Positions 1 through 6,529 of a stretch of 18,313 nucleotides of DNA are shown in pieces. Position 1 is the stretch's first letter, and each line of letters starts with the position of its first letter. Below the pieces are notes generated by a model that worked only from the letters and a program-made list of their open reading frames with translations, did not search any database and was not told the origin of the DNA. The DNA is from JANNAV01 sp031384695. Lineage in GTDB: Bacteria; Pseudomonadota; Alphaproteobacteria; Rhodobacterales; Rhodobacteraceae. Location of the stretch: positions 1 through 18,313 of the forward strand of contig JANNAV010000351.1 in assembly GCA_031384695.1 (NCBI GenBank), given 5' to 3'. The translations under genes were made by a program, and so were the position numbers.

Positions 1-362
1 GCCTTGCCATCGCCGCCGCGCGAAAACGGGGTGCGCCCCGAACCTTTGAGCGCGATATCCCAGCGCCGCCCGTCCTGCCCCCGCACCTCGCCCAACAGAT
101 GCGCCCGCCCGTCGCCCAACCTTGGGGAATAGCCGCCGAACTGATGCCCCGCATAGGCCTGCGCCACCGGCTCCGCCCCCGGCGGCACCACGGCCCCCGA
201 AAACCACAGCGCCGCCTGCTCAGGCGAAACCGAAAGCCCCAACTCCGCCAGCACCGCCGCATTCAGGCACAAAAGTTGCGGCGCAGGTGCTGCATCCGGG
301 TCCAGCCGCAGCACCCCCTCGGGCAGCGCGCGGGCATAGCTGTTGTCAAATTGCAGGGTCAT
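1..362 (-). CDS. selO: SelO (YdiU/UPF0061) protein adenylyltransferase, N-terminal part, cut by window edge
   Basis: Only the first 120 codons are inside the window; the C-terminal part lies beyond the left edge. The translation starts MTLQFDNSYARALPEGVLRL and contains the SelO signature AGHQFGGYSPRLGDGRAHLL near residues 70-90, then LKGSGRTPFSRGGDGKA at the edge, where the nucleotide-binding region begins. SelO proteins are pseudokinase-fold enzymes that transfer AMP from ATP to Ser, Thr or Tyr of target proteins and are linked to oxidative stress responses (family knowledge). The start at 362 is supported by a GGAGAGG ribosome-binding site about five bases upstream. The tRNA-Pro gene ends about 90 bases upstream on the same strand with no obvious terminator between, so the two might share a transcript. 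The catalytic residues are not visible here. Confidence 0.93.
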   Translation of the reverse strand, partial: MTLQFDNSYARALPEGVLRLDPDAAPAPQLLCLNAAVLAELGLSVSPEQAALWFSGAVVPPGAEPVAQAYAGHQFGGYSPRLGDGRAHLLGEVRGQDGRRWDIALKGSGRTPFSRGGDGK

Positions 363-451
363 CGGCACCTCTCCATCAGCCCCAGATATGGGCCAGCCGC
401 CGCCGCCCGGCAAGCCGTCCCGCACAACGCGGCCAAACTGCGATGGAAGAT

Positions 452-528
452 TGGTCGGGGCGATAGGATTCGAACCTACGACCTACGGTTCCCAAAACCG
501 CCGCGCTACCAGACTGCGCTACGCCCCG
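452..528 (-). tRNA. tRNA-Pro (anticodon TGG), CCA encoded
   Basis: Read on the minus strand, the sequence folds into a full cloverleaf. The acceptor stem CGGGGCG (522-528) pairs with CGCCCCG (456-462). There is a D arm with GCGC pairing, an anticodon stem GCGGT/ACCGT enclosing the loop TTTGGGA (anticodon TGG), and a T arm with loop TTCGAAT closed by GTAGG/CCTAT. Discriminator A is at 455 and the CCA is encoded at 452-454. All bases needed for a functional proline tRNA are present, and the total is 77 nt with CCA. Confidence 0.97.
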
Positions 529-533
529 ATTGT

Positions 534-601
534 CGGCAAACCAACAGTGTCGGCGAACCAACAGCGTCGGCGAACCAACAGTATCGGCGAACCAACAGTG
601 T
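534..601. repeat. Four tandem copies of a 17-bp repeat containing dyad-like CCAACA-N-TGTCGG
   Basis: Units lie at 534-550, 551-567, 568-584 and 585-601, with consensus CGGCGAACCAACAGTGT on the plus strand; units differ from it by zero to two bases. Across each junction runs a near-palindrome CCAACA-N-TGTCGG: 541-553 is best, and 558-570, 575-587 and 592-604 are increasingly degenerate. The array begins 6 bp before the 5' end of tRNA-Pro, where the promoter and leader of that tRNA would be expected. No convincing -10 hexamer was found within it. Its role is unknown; it could be an operator array or a slippage-derived duplication. Confidence 0.93.
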
Positions 602-616
602 CCTCCTACCCCGGAA

Positions 617-632
617 CTTTCCCCAAGGAAAG
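617..632. other. Short perfect hairpin upstream of tRNA-Pro
   Basis: CTTTCC (617-622) and GGAAAG (627-632) form a perfect 6-bp inverted repeat with a 4-base loop, between the RTX gene terminator and the 17-bp repeat array. It is too short to assign a role. It could be part of the tRNA-Pro promoter region or a secondary element behind the terminator. Confidence 0.4.
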
Positions 633-645
633 CCCCAAGCGCAGC

Positions 646-680
646 AAAAGCGTGCGGCCTTCATTCGAATGCCGCACGCT
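646..680 (-). terminator. Rho-independent terminator of the small RTX gene
   Basis: On the minus strand AGCGTGCGGC (671-680) and GCCGCACGCT (649-658) form a perfect 10-bp GC-rich stem with a 12-base loop, followed by TTTTGC. It starts directly after the TGA stop at 681-683 of the small RTX gene. It should also insulate tRNA-Pro from readthrough. Confidence 0.88.
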
Positions 681-1275
681 TCAGATCAGCAGCAAATCCG
701 TGGCCGCATCGAAATTCAACCCCGCCCCGGTCAACTCGATCTGGCGGTCCACCGAGCCATTCCCGTCTGCGTCGATCTGCAACATCGAGGTGCTGGAAGC
801 GTACCTGATCTGGTTCGCCCCGGTAAAGGCCCCGACAACGAAGGTCAGCCCCAGCCCGGTAACGCTGGTCACATCTTCCCCCGTCACGAAATCGGCGATG
901 CTGTCGCGCGTGGCCTCACCGGTATCGGCAAGGGCCACAAACACGAACACATCCGCCCCCCGTACCACCCGACATCAAATCCACACCGGCGCCACCGACC
1001 AGCCTGTCGGCCCCAGAACCGCCCACCAGGCTATCATTGCCGCCGCCGCCGCTCAGCTTGTCCAGCCCCGCAAGCCCCGACAGCACAGTCACGTTGCCAT
1101 CGCCGATCACGGTGGTGATAAACCTGCGGCCGGTCAGGGTGAACGTCCGACCGCCGCCCGTCATCACGATCCGGGTCGCCGAAGACGTGCTGTCCGTGGC
1201 CGCGTCCATCGTCGTGATGTTGAAAACTGCGCCGAAGTCGTCGGTGACGGCGCTGAGGGGACCAAGGCTGGCCAT
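681..1275 (-). pseudogene. Small RTX (haemolysin-type calcium-binding) protein, interrupted by a one-base frameshift
   Basis: The start at 1275 (MASLGPLSAV) has a good AGGAG ribosome-binding site eight bases upstream. The first frame encodes a beta-type N-terminal region and then RTX nonapeptides (GGGGNDSLVGGSGADRLVGG) to about residue 105, and would stop at 916 after roughly 119 residues. The continuation, GADVFVFVALADTG and then a serralysin-type C-terminal domain with LQIDADGNGSVDRQIEL and terminus DLLLI, is in the next frame and ends at 681. Removing one base from the C6 run at 956-961 (G6 in the coding strand) joins the two into about 197 residues with an uninterrupted RTX-to-secretion-domain transition. 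So this is either a recent pseudogene, a slippage-switched gene, or a homopolymer sequencing error. An intact product would be a calcium-binding protein exported by type I secretion; no cognate exporter is nearby. Confidence 0.82.
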
Positions 1276-1466
1276 CGCAATACTCCTGCGGCCAATCTGC
1301 AACCGCGGTCATTCAAATCCGGCAAAGCGCCCCGTAGCGGCAAGCAAAGCCCCCCGCGCAGGCAGGTGCGCAACCGCCCCCGGTCGCCGCAATCCACGCG
1401 CAACATTTGCACCCTGCAACTTTGTGCGTTCTCGGTCAACTGTTCAGGAAATCCACCCCGCCGGGC
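1276..1466. other. Intergenic region upstream of the small RTX gene
   Basis: This is a 191-bp non-coding gap between the DUF192 stop and the small RTX start. On the minus strand a TTGACC hexamer (1434-1439) could be a -35 element for the RTX gene, but no good -10 lies 16-18 bases further on. No clear terminator hairpin for the DUF192 gene was seen. Confidence 0.3.
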
Positions 1467-1940
1467 CTAGTCGCAGGCCCAGACAGCACCCGCCTGCGCA
1501 ATCGCCGGATGGCGCAGCTCACTGCCCGGCACAATGCCCAACCGCGCCGCGAGGCCGCCGTTGATCTCCAGCACCACCGCCACGCCGCGCCCACCATCAA
1601 TCGGCGTCTCGTCGCGCGGAATGGCGTTGGCCTGCACCACCGTCACCCGGCCCGCCGCATCGGCGAAAATCATGTCCAGCGGAATAAGCGTGTTCCGCAT
1701 CCAGAACTGCGCGTGCTTGGGCTTTGGGAACACGAACAACATCCCCGCCGACGCGGCCATCTTCTCGCGAAACATCAACCCGCGTTGTTGCTCGGCGGCA
1801 CTGTCAGCCACCTCCACCGAAAACCGCGCCACCCCCCCCGGCCCGCGCAACTCCACCGTGTCAGGCGCGCAAGCCGCCGCAAGCGGCCCCGCCGCCACCC
1901 CGAACCCCAATGCAATTAACCCCTTAACGATGCTTCCCAT
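1467..1940 (-). CDS. Exported DUF192 family protein
   Basis: The product is 157 residues. An N-terminal hydrophobic signal (MGSIVKGLIALGFGVAAGPL) is followed by a mature domain with the DUF192 hallmarks QQRGLMFREKM, GMLFVFP, FWMRNTLIPLDMIFAD and a later VVQANAIPRDETP. The biochemical role of this family is not established. The sequence LAAAC at the end of the signal resembles a lipobox but lacks the usual residue at -3, so ordinary signal peptidase cleavage is equally possible. The start at 1940 overlaps the last 25 bases of the cold-shock gene, implying coupled translation. A longer in-frame start at 1994 would lie well inside the cold-shock gene and put charged residues ahead of the signal, so the shorter start is preferred. 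The gene follows the cold-shock gene directly, an arrangement common in Alphaproteobacteria (from memory). Confidence 0.88.
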   Translation of the reverse strand: MGSIVKGLIALGFGVAAGPLAAACAPDTVELRGPGGVARFSVEVADSAAEQQRGLMFREKMAASAGMLFVFPKPKHAQFWMRNTLIPLDMIFADAAGRVTVVQANAIPRDETPIDGGRGVAVVLEINGGLAARLGIVPGSELRHPAIAQAGAVWACD

Positions 1941-2443
1941 GCCAACACCTGTACTGCCATCCGGCCCCGCTTGCCCTCGATGATCCGCAGGCAAACCGCC
2001 TCACCCGCCTGCAAATCCGCGAAACCGGAATGGCGCAACACCTCGGAATGGATGAACACATCTTCATCCCGCGAGAATACATTGGCAAAGCCAAAGCCCT
2101 TGCCCTTGTCGAACCACTTCACCCGCGCAGGCTCCAGCGGCAGCAGCGCCACCTCCTCGGCGGTGGTCTCGCCACCCTCTTCACCGGCGGGAAAGAACAT
2201 GCCCTGCGGCGCGTCGATCTGCACCACCTCCACCGCCTGAATGCCGCGCTGCGTCTGCTGCACCAGAACGGTGATGCCCGCGCCATCGGCAACCGAGCTT
2301 TGGCCATAGTTGCGCAACACATTGGCATGCAACAGGATATCCGCCTGCTGATCCTCGGTCACGATAAAACCGAACCCTTTGACCGGGTCAAACCATTTCA
2401 CATGGCCATGCACCGTGTGCAATGGCTTCTCATCTTCTGTCAT
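1916..2443 (-). CDS. Cold-shock protein with two cold-shock domains
   Basis: This 175-residue protein carries two CSDs. The first covers residues 11-75 with the RNP1-like motif KGFGFIV and the RNP2-like ADILLHANVL. The second covers residues 106-168 with KGKGFGFANV and DVFIHSEVL. An acidic linker (GEEGGETTAEE) separates them. CSDs bind single-stranded RNA and DNA and act as RNA chaperones or antiterminators; the tandem form is typical of Alphaproteobacteria. The start at 2443 (MTEDEKPLHTVHGHVKWF) places the first domain right after a short N-terminus; the longer frame opening at 2548 would add a Cys-rich stretch unlike any CSD protein, so it is rejected. The 121-bp gap back to pdxH could hold a promoter and 5' UTR, but no clear promoter was identified. 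It is followed by the overlapping DUF192 gene. Confidence 0.92.
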   Translation of the reverse strand: MTEDEKPLHTVHGHVKWFDPVKGFGFIVTEDQQADILLHANVLRNYGQSSVADGAGITVLVQQTQRGIQAVEVVQIDAPQGMFFPAGEEGGETTAEEVALLPLEPARVKWFDKGKGFGFANVFSRDEDVFIHSEVLRHSGFADLQAGEAVCLRIIEGKRGRMAVQVLAWEASLRG

Positions 2444-2564
2444 GTCAGAGCCTGTGTCCCCAGATAAAGCCCCAAGTGCCCGTAGCATGCCGACAATCAA
2501 CACGCACATGCAAGCGCAATTTTCTGCTTTGATCCGGCACACTTCCATTCACGAAGCGCGAAAT

Positions 2565-3167
2565 TCAGGGGTTCAGCCGGTTGATCTGCCAGCTATCCTG
2601 CGCAGTGCTGCGCCGCCACTGAAACCGGTCATGCAACCGGAATGCGCCATCAGCCCAGAACTCGATCTCCAAAGGGACAATGCGAAACCCGCCCCAGAAC
2701 GGTGGCCGCGCGGGCAGCGGCCCCAGCCGCGCCGTCACTTTCGCCACCTCCGCCACCAGTGCCGTGCGCGATGTCAAAACCCGCGATTGCTGCGACGCCC
2801 AGGCCCCCAGCCGCGAGGCAGGGCTGCGCGAGGTGAAATAAGCGTCCGCCTGCACCCCCTCCTCGCGGCTGACCAGCCCCCGCACCCGGATCTGGCGGCG
2901 CAGCGATTTCCAATGCAGCACAAAGGCCGCCTTGCCCGCGCCCTCGATCTCCCGCCCCTTGGCACTTTCGTAATTGGTGTAGAACACGAACGCCGCCGCC
3001 TCGATCTCCTTCAGCAACACCATCCGCACATTCGGCAGGCCCGCTGCATCCACCGTCGCCAGCGCCATCGCGTTCGGATCGTTGGGCTCCACCGCCTCCG
3101 CCGCCTCCAGCCACGCTGCCGCAATCTGAAACGGGTCCGCCCCCGCAAAGATACCGCCTCTGTCCAT
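2565..3167 (-). CDS. pdxH: Pyridoxamine/pyridoxine 5'-phosphate oxidase
   Basis: The product is a 200-residue FMN-dependent oxidase that converts PNP or PMP to pyridoxal 5'-phosphate, the last step of PLP synthesis and salvage, in the cytoplasm. Family motifs appear in order: RMVLLKEIEAAAFVFYTNYES with SAKGREIE (FMN and substrate contacts), FVLHWKSLRRQIRVRG, the TSRSPASRLGAWASQQS stretch, and a C-terminal region with PPFWGGFRIVPLEIEFW and RFQWRR, ending WQINRLNP. Length and ending match the family. It is divergent from fabI with 84 bp between the two starts. An AGGG stretch lies just upstream of the ATG at 3167. Confidence 0.96.
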   Translation of the reverse strand: MDRGGIFAGADPFQIAAAWLEAAEAVEPNDPNAMALATVDAAGLPNVRMVLLKEIEAAAFVFYTNYESAKGREIEGAGKAAFVLHWKSLRRQIRVRGLVSREEGVQADAYFTSRSPASRLGAWASQQSRVLTSRTALVAEVAKVTARLGPLPARPPFWGGFRIVPLEIEFWADGAFRLHDRFQWRRSTAQDSWQINRLNP

Positions 3168-3251
3168 CGCCCTGCCTTTCCCTGCACTTGATGCAGGCGC
3201 GTCTATCGCCTACACGTCAAACTCACATTCATGGTGGGCGGGGAAGACCGA
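3168..3251. promoter_or_regulatory. Divergent pdxH/fabI promoter region
   Basis: This 84-bp spacer must drive both genes. On the plus strand, TTGATG (3188-3193), 17 bp and TACACG (3211-3216) form a plausible weak sigma-70 promoter for fabI. On the minus strand a good -35 TTGACG (3215-3220) faces pdxH, but its -10 is unclear. A short inverted repeat CTGCA/TGCAG overlaps the fabI -35. Assignments are by eye only. Confidence 0.4.
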
Positions 3252-4073
3252 ATGTCAACCGGACTGATGCAAGGAAAGCGCGGCCTGATCATGGGTCTCG
3301 CCAATGACAAATCCATCGCCTGGGGCATCGCCCGCGCTTTGGCCGGACAAGGGGCCGAAATCGCCTTCTCCTATCAGGGCGAGGCGCTGAAAAAACGCGT
3401 CGAACCGCTGGCCGCCTCCATCGGCATGACCACGTTCATCGAATGCGATGTGGCCAGTGAAGCCTCGATGGACGCCCTCTTTGCACATTTGCACCAGCTT
3501 TGGGGCAAGATCGATTTCCTCGTCCACGCCATCGGCTTTTCCGACAAGGCCGAACTCAGGGGCCGCTACGTTGATACCTCCCGCGCGAACTTCCTGATGA
3601 CCATGGATATCTCGGTCTATTCCTTCACCGCCGTCTGCAAACGCGCGGCGGCGATCATGCCCGACGGCGGCTCGCTCCTCACCCTCACCTATTACGGCGC
3701 CGAAAAGGTGATGCCGCATTACAACGTGATGGGCATCGCCAAGGCCGGGCTTGAAGCGTCGGTCAAATACATGGCCGAAGACCTTGGCAAGGATGGCATC
3801 CGCGTCAATGCCATCTCGGCAGGCCCGATCAAAACCCTCGCGGCCTCAGGCATCGGTGATTTCCGCTATATCATGCGCTGGAACGAGCTGAACTCGCCGC
3901 TCCGCCGCAACGTCACGCAAGAAGAGGTCGGCAAGGCGTCCTTGTACCTGCTGTCCGATCTCGGCTCCGGCACCACCGGCGAGAACCTGCATGTCGATGC
4001 GGGCTATCACGTCGTCGGCATGAAGGCCGTCGATGCCCCCGATATCGACGCCACCAGAAAAGACGCGCAATGA
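3252..4073 (+). CDS. fabI: Enoyl-[acyl-carrier-protein] reductase (NADH), FabI type
   Basis: This 273-residue short-chain dehydrogenase-type reductase performs the last step of each fatty acid elongation cycle, reducing trans-2-enoyl-ACP with NADH. The cofactor-binding N-terminus is GKRGLIMGLANDKSIAWGIA. The catalytic pair is Tyr157-x6-Lys164 in YNVMGIAK, matching Tyr156/Lys163 of E. coli FabI. IDFLVHAIGFSDKAEL and AGPIKTLAASGI (substrate loop) are also typical. The start at 3252 is chosen because MSTGLMQGKRG fits the family and a GGGGAA ribosome-binding site lies just before it. An in-frame ATG at 3231 would put that site inside the gene. Its TGA overlaps the ATG of the LysE-type exporter (ATGA), so they are translationally coupled. 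Confidence 0.96.
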   Translation: MSTGLMQGKRGLIMGLANDKSIAWGIARALAGQGAEIAFSYQGEALKKRVEPLAASIGMTTFIECDVASEASMDALFAHLHQLWGKIDFLVHAIGFSDKAELRGRYVDTSRANFLMTMDISVYSFTAVCKRAAAIMPDGGSLLTLTYYGAEKVMPHYNVMGIAKAGLEASVKYMAEDLGKDGIRVNAISAGPIKTLAASGIGDFRYIMRWNELNSPLRRNVTQEEVGKASLYLLSDLGSGTTGENLHVDAGYHVVGMKAVDAPDIDATRKDAQ

Positions 4074-4681
4074 CCCTCGCCGCCTTCCTCACCGTCGCCT
4101 TCCTGCACCTCATGGCCGCCATCAGCCCCGGCCCCGCCGTGCTGATGGCCGCCCGCACCGGCGTCACCGAGGGCCTGCGCACCGGCGTATTCCTCGCCAT
4201 GGGCATCGGCGCAGGGGCTGTGATCTGGGCACTCGCAGCACTTTTTGGCCTCAATATCGTGTTCACTGCCGCCCCGGCTCTCCTTTGGGGCCTCAAATTC
4301 GCCGGTGCCGCGTACCTCCTCTTCATGGCGTGGACCATGTGGCGCCACGCCGATGCGCCGCTTGATATGACGGCCTCCACCACCCCGCGCAGCGCCGCCT
4401 CCGCCTTTCGTCTTGGCCTGATCACCAACCTCGCCAATCCCAAACCCGCGGTCCTCTTCAGCGCCATCTTCGTCGGCACCGTGCCGCCCGAAACCCCGCT
4501 TTGGGTCTACGCCGCCCTGCTGCTGGTGGTGTTCCTGAACGAGACGCTGTGGAACACCTTCGTCGCCCGGATTTTTTCGCTCGAGTCCACCCGCAACACC
4601 TACATCAGCCTGAAAACCGTGATCGACCGCAGCTTCGGCGGCTTGCTGGCCATTCTCGGCACCAAGATCGCCACCACCTGA
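4070..4681 (+). CDS. LysE/RhtB family amino acid exporter
   Basis: This 203-residue inner-membrane protein has about six predicted hydrophobic segments. The family signature ISPGPAVLMAARTGVTEGLRTG lies near residues 18-40, followed by FLAMGIGAGAVIWALAALFG, a second-half segment KFAGAAYLLFMAWTMW, and FRLGLITNLANPKPAVLFSAIF. LysE/RhtB proteins export amino acids or homoserine lactone-like compounds; the substrate here cannot be told. It overlaps fabI by 4 bp and is followed 10 bp later by gpt, so the three are probably one operon, although no metabolic link between them is evident. Confidence 0.92.
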   Translation: MTLAAFLTVAFLHLMAAISPGPAVLMAARTGVTEGLRTGVFLAMGIGAGAVIWALAALFGLNIVFTAAPALLWGLKFAGAAYLLFMAWTMWRHADAPLDMTASTTPRSAASAFRLGLITNLANPKPAVLFSAIFVGTVPPETPLWVYAALLLVVFLNETLWNTFVARIFSLESTRNTYISLKTVIDRSFGGLLAILGTKIATT

Positions 4682-4691
4682 GGAGCCCGCC

Positions 4692-5195
4692 ATGACCGAC
4701 CGCCTGCCGCATGAAAAAGGTTTTCATGTCTCCTGGGATCAGATCCACCGCGACGCCCGCGCCCTCGCTTGGCGGCTTGATGGCAAAGGCCCGGATGATG
4801 GCATCTGGAAGGCGGTCGTCGGCATCACCCGGGGCGGCCTGGTGCCCGCGATGATCGTCAGCCGCGAGTTGAACGTGCGGGTAGTGGATTCGATCTCGGT
4901 GGTATCTTACGAGCATCAGAATCAAGGCGAGGCGCAGGTGATCAAATCGCCGCAAGCCGAACTGATGGGCGATGGCACCGGCATCCTGATCGTCGATGAT
5001 CTGGTCGACAGCGGCCGCACGCTGGAACTGGTGCGCAAGCTCTACCCCCGCGCCCATTTCGCCACCGTCTACGCCAAACCCTCGGGCAAGCCGATGGTCG
5101 ATACCTATATCACCGAGGTCAGTCAGGACACCTGGATTTTCTTTCCATGGGACATGGCGCTGCAATATGTCCAGCCCTTCCGGGGCAAGGATTAG
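4692..5195 (+). CDS. gpt: Xanthine-guanine phosphoribosyltransferase
   Basis: This 167-residue type I phosphoribosyltransferase salvages guanine and xanthine (and weakly hypoxanthine) to nucleotides using PRPP. The PRPP-binding loop is ILIVDDLVDSGRTLEL at residues 98-113. The N-terminal half has AVVGITRGGLVPA, and the purine-binding end has TWIFFPWDMALQY, as in E. coli Gpt. The start at 4692 has a GAGGAG ribosome-binding site seven bases upstream, overlapping the end of the exporter gene. It is the last gene of the fabI-exporter-gpt set; an 87-bp gap follows. Confidence 0.95.
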   Translation: MTDRLPHEKGFHVSWDQIHRDARALAWRLDGKGPDDGIWKAVVGITRGGLVPAMIVSRELNVRVVDSISVVSYEHQNQGEAQVIKSPQAELMGDGTGILIVDDLVDSGRTLELVRKLYPRAHFATVYAKPSGKPMVDTYITEVSQDTWIFFPWDMALQYVQPFRGKD

Positions 5196-5282
5196 GCCCG
5201 ACGCCCGTAGCTACGCCTACCCTACGGATACCCGACACCAAAACGCCCCCCATCCTACGCCTCTTTTCGATTGCAAAGCCCA

Positions 5283-6461
5283 ATGACACACCCGATCAAC
5301 CCCGCCATGCGCAGAACCGACCCGCCCCCGGTGATGGAGGCCCGGCGCTGGCTTGAAGGCGTCACTTTCCCCCCCGACCGCCCACTGATCAACGTCAGTC
5401 AGGCGGCCCCGGTCGAAAGCCCGCCACTCGGGTTGCGGCAGGCGCTGGCGGATGCCGCCCTCAACAACCCCGAGGCGCATCTTTACGGCCCGGTGCTGGG
5501 CCTGCCCGCCCTGCGTGCCGAGATTGCCCGCCAATGGTCGGTGAATTATGCAGGCGAAATCAATCCCTTGCAGGTGGCAATCACCCAAGGCTGCAATCAG
5601 GCGTTCACCGCCGTAATGTCCACCCTGGCAGGTGCGGGGGATGAAGTTATCCTGCCAACCCCTTGGTATTTCAACCATAAAATGTGGCTCGACATGCAGG
5701 GCGTGGCCGCCATACCGCTGCCCGCAGGCCCCGGCCTGATCCCAAGCGCCGCCGATGCGGCCCCCCTGATCACATCAAGAACCCGCGCCATCGTGTTGGT
5801 TTCCCCCAACAATCCCGGTGGCGTCGAATACCCGACTGAGACCCTTGCCGCGTTCTGCACCCTCGCCCGCACGCACGGTCTCGCGCTGATCGTTGACGAG
5901 ACTTACCGCGATTTCGACAGCCGCGATACCCGCCCGCATGATCTCTTTACCGATGCCAACTGGCCCGAAACCCTGATCCAGCTTTACAGCTTTTCAAAGG
6001 CTTACCGCCTGACAGGCCACCGCGTCGGCTCCATCACCGCCTCGGTCGCACGGCTGGCCGAGGTCGAGAAATTCCTCGATACCGTGGCCATCTGCCCCTC
6101 GCAACTGGGCCAGATCGCGGCCCTTTGGGGAATGCAGAACCTCGGCCAATGGCTGGCCGTCGAGCGCGCCGAAATCCTGGCGCGCCGCCTGGCAATGACC
6201 AATGGTTTCAATGCCTTACCCGGCTGGAAACTGCTCGGCTGCGGCGCTTACTTTGCCTATGTCGAACACCCCTTCACCCTTCCATCCGACCAGCTTTGCC
6301 AACGTCTTGTGGCCGAGGCTGGCCTCTTGATGCTGCCCGGCACCATGTTTCAACCCCCCGGCTCGTCTGACGGCAAACGCCAGATCCGCATCGCCTTCGC
6401 CAATGTCGATGCGGCGGGAATCACGGAAATGTTCAATCGACTCAAGTCTTTCCAACCGTAA
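5283..6461 (+). CDS. PLP-dependent aminotransferase, class I/II
   Basis: The product has 392 residues from the ATG at 5283; a TTG four codons earlier (5271) is in frame but less likely. Fold type I features are clear: YGPVLGLPALRAEIA for the N-terminal domain, SPNNPGG at residues 174-180, D205 with Y208 in VDETYRDF for the PLP ring, and the Schiff-base lysine K239 in YSFSKAYRLTGHRVGS. The C-terminal RQIRIAFAN contains the probable carboxylate-binding arginine. The donor/acceptor pair cannot be inferred; relatives are usually annotated as aspartate/aromatic aminotransferase-like. No good ribosome-binding site precedes the ATG. It lies between gpt and ppiD on the same strand. Confidence 0.9.
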   Translation: MTHPINPAMRRTDPPPVMEARRWLEGVTFPPDRPLINVSQAAPVESPPLGLRQALADAALNNPEAHLYGPVLGLPALRAEIARQWSVNYAGEINPLQVAITQGCNQAFTAVMSTLAGAGDEVILPTPWYFNHKMWLDMQGVAAIPLPAGPGLIPSAADAAPLITSRTRAIVLVSPNNPGGVEYPTETLAAFCTLARTHGLALIVDETYRDFDSRDTRPHDLFTDANWPETLIQLYSFSKAYRLTGHRVGSITASVARLAEVEKFLDTVAICPSQLGQIAALWGMQNLGQWLAVERAEILARRLAMTNGFNALPGWKLLGCGAYFAYVEHPFTLPSDQLCQRLVAEAGLLMLPGTMFQPPGSSDGKRQIRIAFANVDAAGITEMFNRLKSFQP

Positions 6462-6468
6462 CTGCACC

Positions 6469-6497
6469 TTGCCCAAACATCGCCAAAAGCCTAAACA
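6469..6497 (+). promoter_or_regulatory. Possible ppiD promoter
   Basis: TTGCCC (6469-6474) and TAAACA (6492-6497) are spaced by 17 bp in the 68-bp gap before ppiD. Each hexamer matches the sigma-70 consensus at three of six positions, so this is only a candidate. Confidence 0.25.
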
Positions 6498-6529
6498 CGC
6501 GCGACCAAACCCTCATCACAGGCAGACCC

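Noticed and set aside
376..561. 61-residue minus-strand open frame with a GVAQSGSAAVLGTVGRRFESYRPD-like sequence
   Set aside because: It is the translation of the tRNA-Pro gene itself; such spurious peptides are a known artefact of tRNA reading.
534..601. CRISPR array
   Set aside because: The 17-bp units are directly contiguous with no unique spacers and no cas genes.
452..604. tRNA-Pro with adjacent repeats as an integrative-element attachment site
   Set aside because: The repeats do not duplicate the tRNA 3' end, lie on its 5' side, and no integrase or element genes are nearby.
99..1564. Several overlapping plus-strand open frames (339, 375 and 175 codons)
   Set aside because: They cross selO, the tRNA, the tandem repeats and the RTX gene on the opposite strand; no conserved motif and no ribosome-binding site.
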